Source: Caprimulgus europaeus (Eukaryota > Chordata > Aves > Caprimulgiformes > Caprimulgidae). Taken from it: 64,000 nucleotides of DNA. This document shows, in pieces, positions 63,817 through 64,000 of the stretch. The DNA lies in the NCBI GenBank assembly GCA_907165065.1, contig OU015523.1:13577834-13641833 (forward strand), given 5' to 3'. The position numbers were made by a program, and so were the translations under genes. The notes under the pieces are model-generated. The model was not told where the DNA came from. It searched no databases and saw only the letters and a list, made by a program, of their open reading frames with translations. Within the stretch, counting starts at the first letter, position 1. Every line of letters begins with the position of its first letter.

Positions 63817-64000
63817 CTGAAGGAGAGAAAGATGGAGAAGGACATGTGAGAAGGTGCCTGAGGATGTCACTCTTGGCTTTGGAGTTCTGATCTGTGCTTC
63901 AGAGAGAAATATCTGCACTGTTACAGGCCAGCAGAAGGCCCTGTCTGTGCCAGCCCAAGAGCTGCATCTCTCTTCTTAGGCAGGAACAGATCTCCAAATT
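63817..64000 (-). other. Start of gene B intron 1
   Basis: The first 135 bp or so (to about 63951) still match the gene A intron. The similarity ends near GGCCCTGTCTGTGC and the rest is unique to B. Confidence 0.75.

Overview
The window is vertebrate nuclear DNA from a bird. It is AT-rich and gene-poor, with long introns. It carries two fragments of CR1, the dominant avian LINE, and several LTR elements of avian ERVL-like type. I cannot name the species; the number of LTR elements would suit a neoavian such as a passerine.

The recognisable genes belong to one family, CD200R (CD200 receptor), and all lie on the minus strand. Gene A is complete. Six exons with canonical splice sites and matching phases run from 32158 (start codon) down to 15165 (stop): signal peptide, Ig V domain, Ig C domain, transmembrane segment, a 52-nt juxtamembrane exon and a tyrosine-bearing tail. 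They total 924 nt (307 residues plus stop). The first intron is 12.4 kb. Gene B is a paralogue at the right edge. Its V (63508-63816), C (62641-62892) and transmembrane (61752-61854) exons are visible. Its signal-peptide exon must lie beyond 64000 and its tail is uncertain.

The V exon, the intron between V and C, and the C exon of A and B are about 97% alike. This similarity stops abruptly on both sides, and the transmembrane exons are unrelated in detail. Near-identical ectodomains on divergent membrane anchors are the pattern of paired immune receptors kept alike by gene conversion or recent partial duplication. The 5' region of gene A (about 32195-32500) also has two diverged relatives in the same orientation, near 45320-45545 and 54295-54540. 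This suggests further tandem CD200R units that have lost recognisable exons.

Layout: 1-15164 holds no recognised gene, one solo LTR (3278-3905), a diverged repeat pair (9586/10714), a coding-like remnant near 2.4-2.66 kb and one unassigned exon-like segment (6876-6941). 15165-32158 is gene A. 32159-34131 is its upstream region with a (CTACTG)n microsatellite. 34132-35930 is a degraded ERVL fragment. 35931-61751 is mostly unannotated DNA with CR1 fragments (46640-47101, 52930-53720), an ERVL 3' fragment with a minisatellite (54800-56130) and two solo LTRs (58392-59033, 60511-61661). 61752-63816 is the visible part of gene B. I saw no tRNA, rRNA or CRISPR array.
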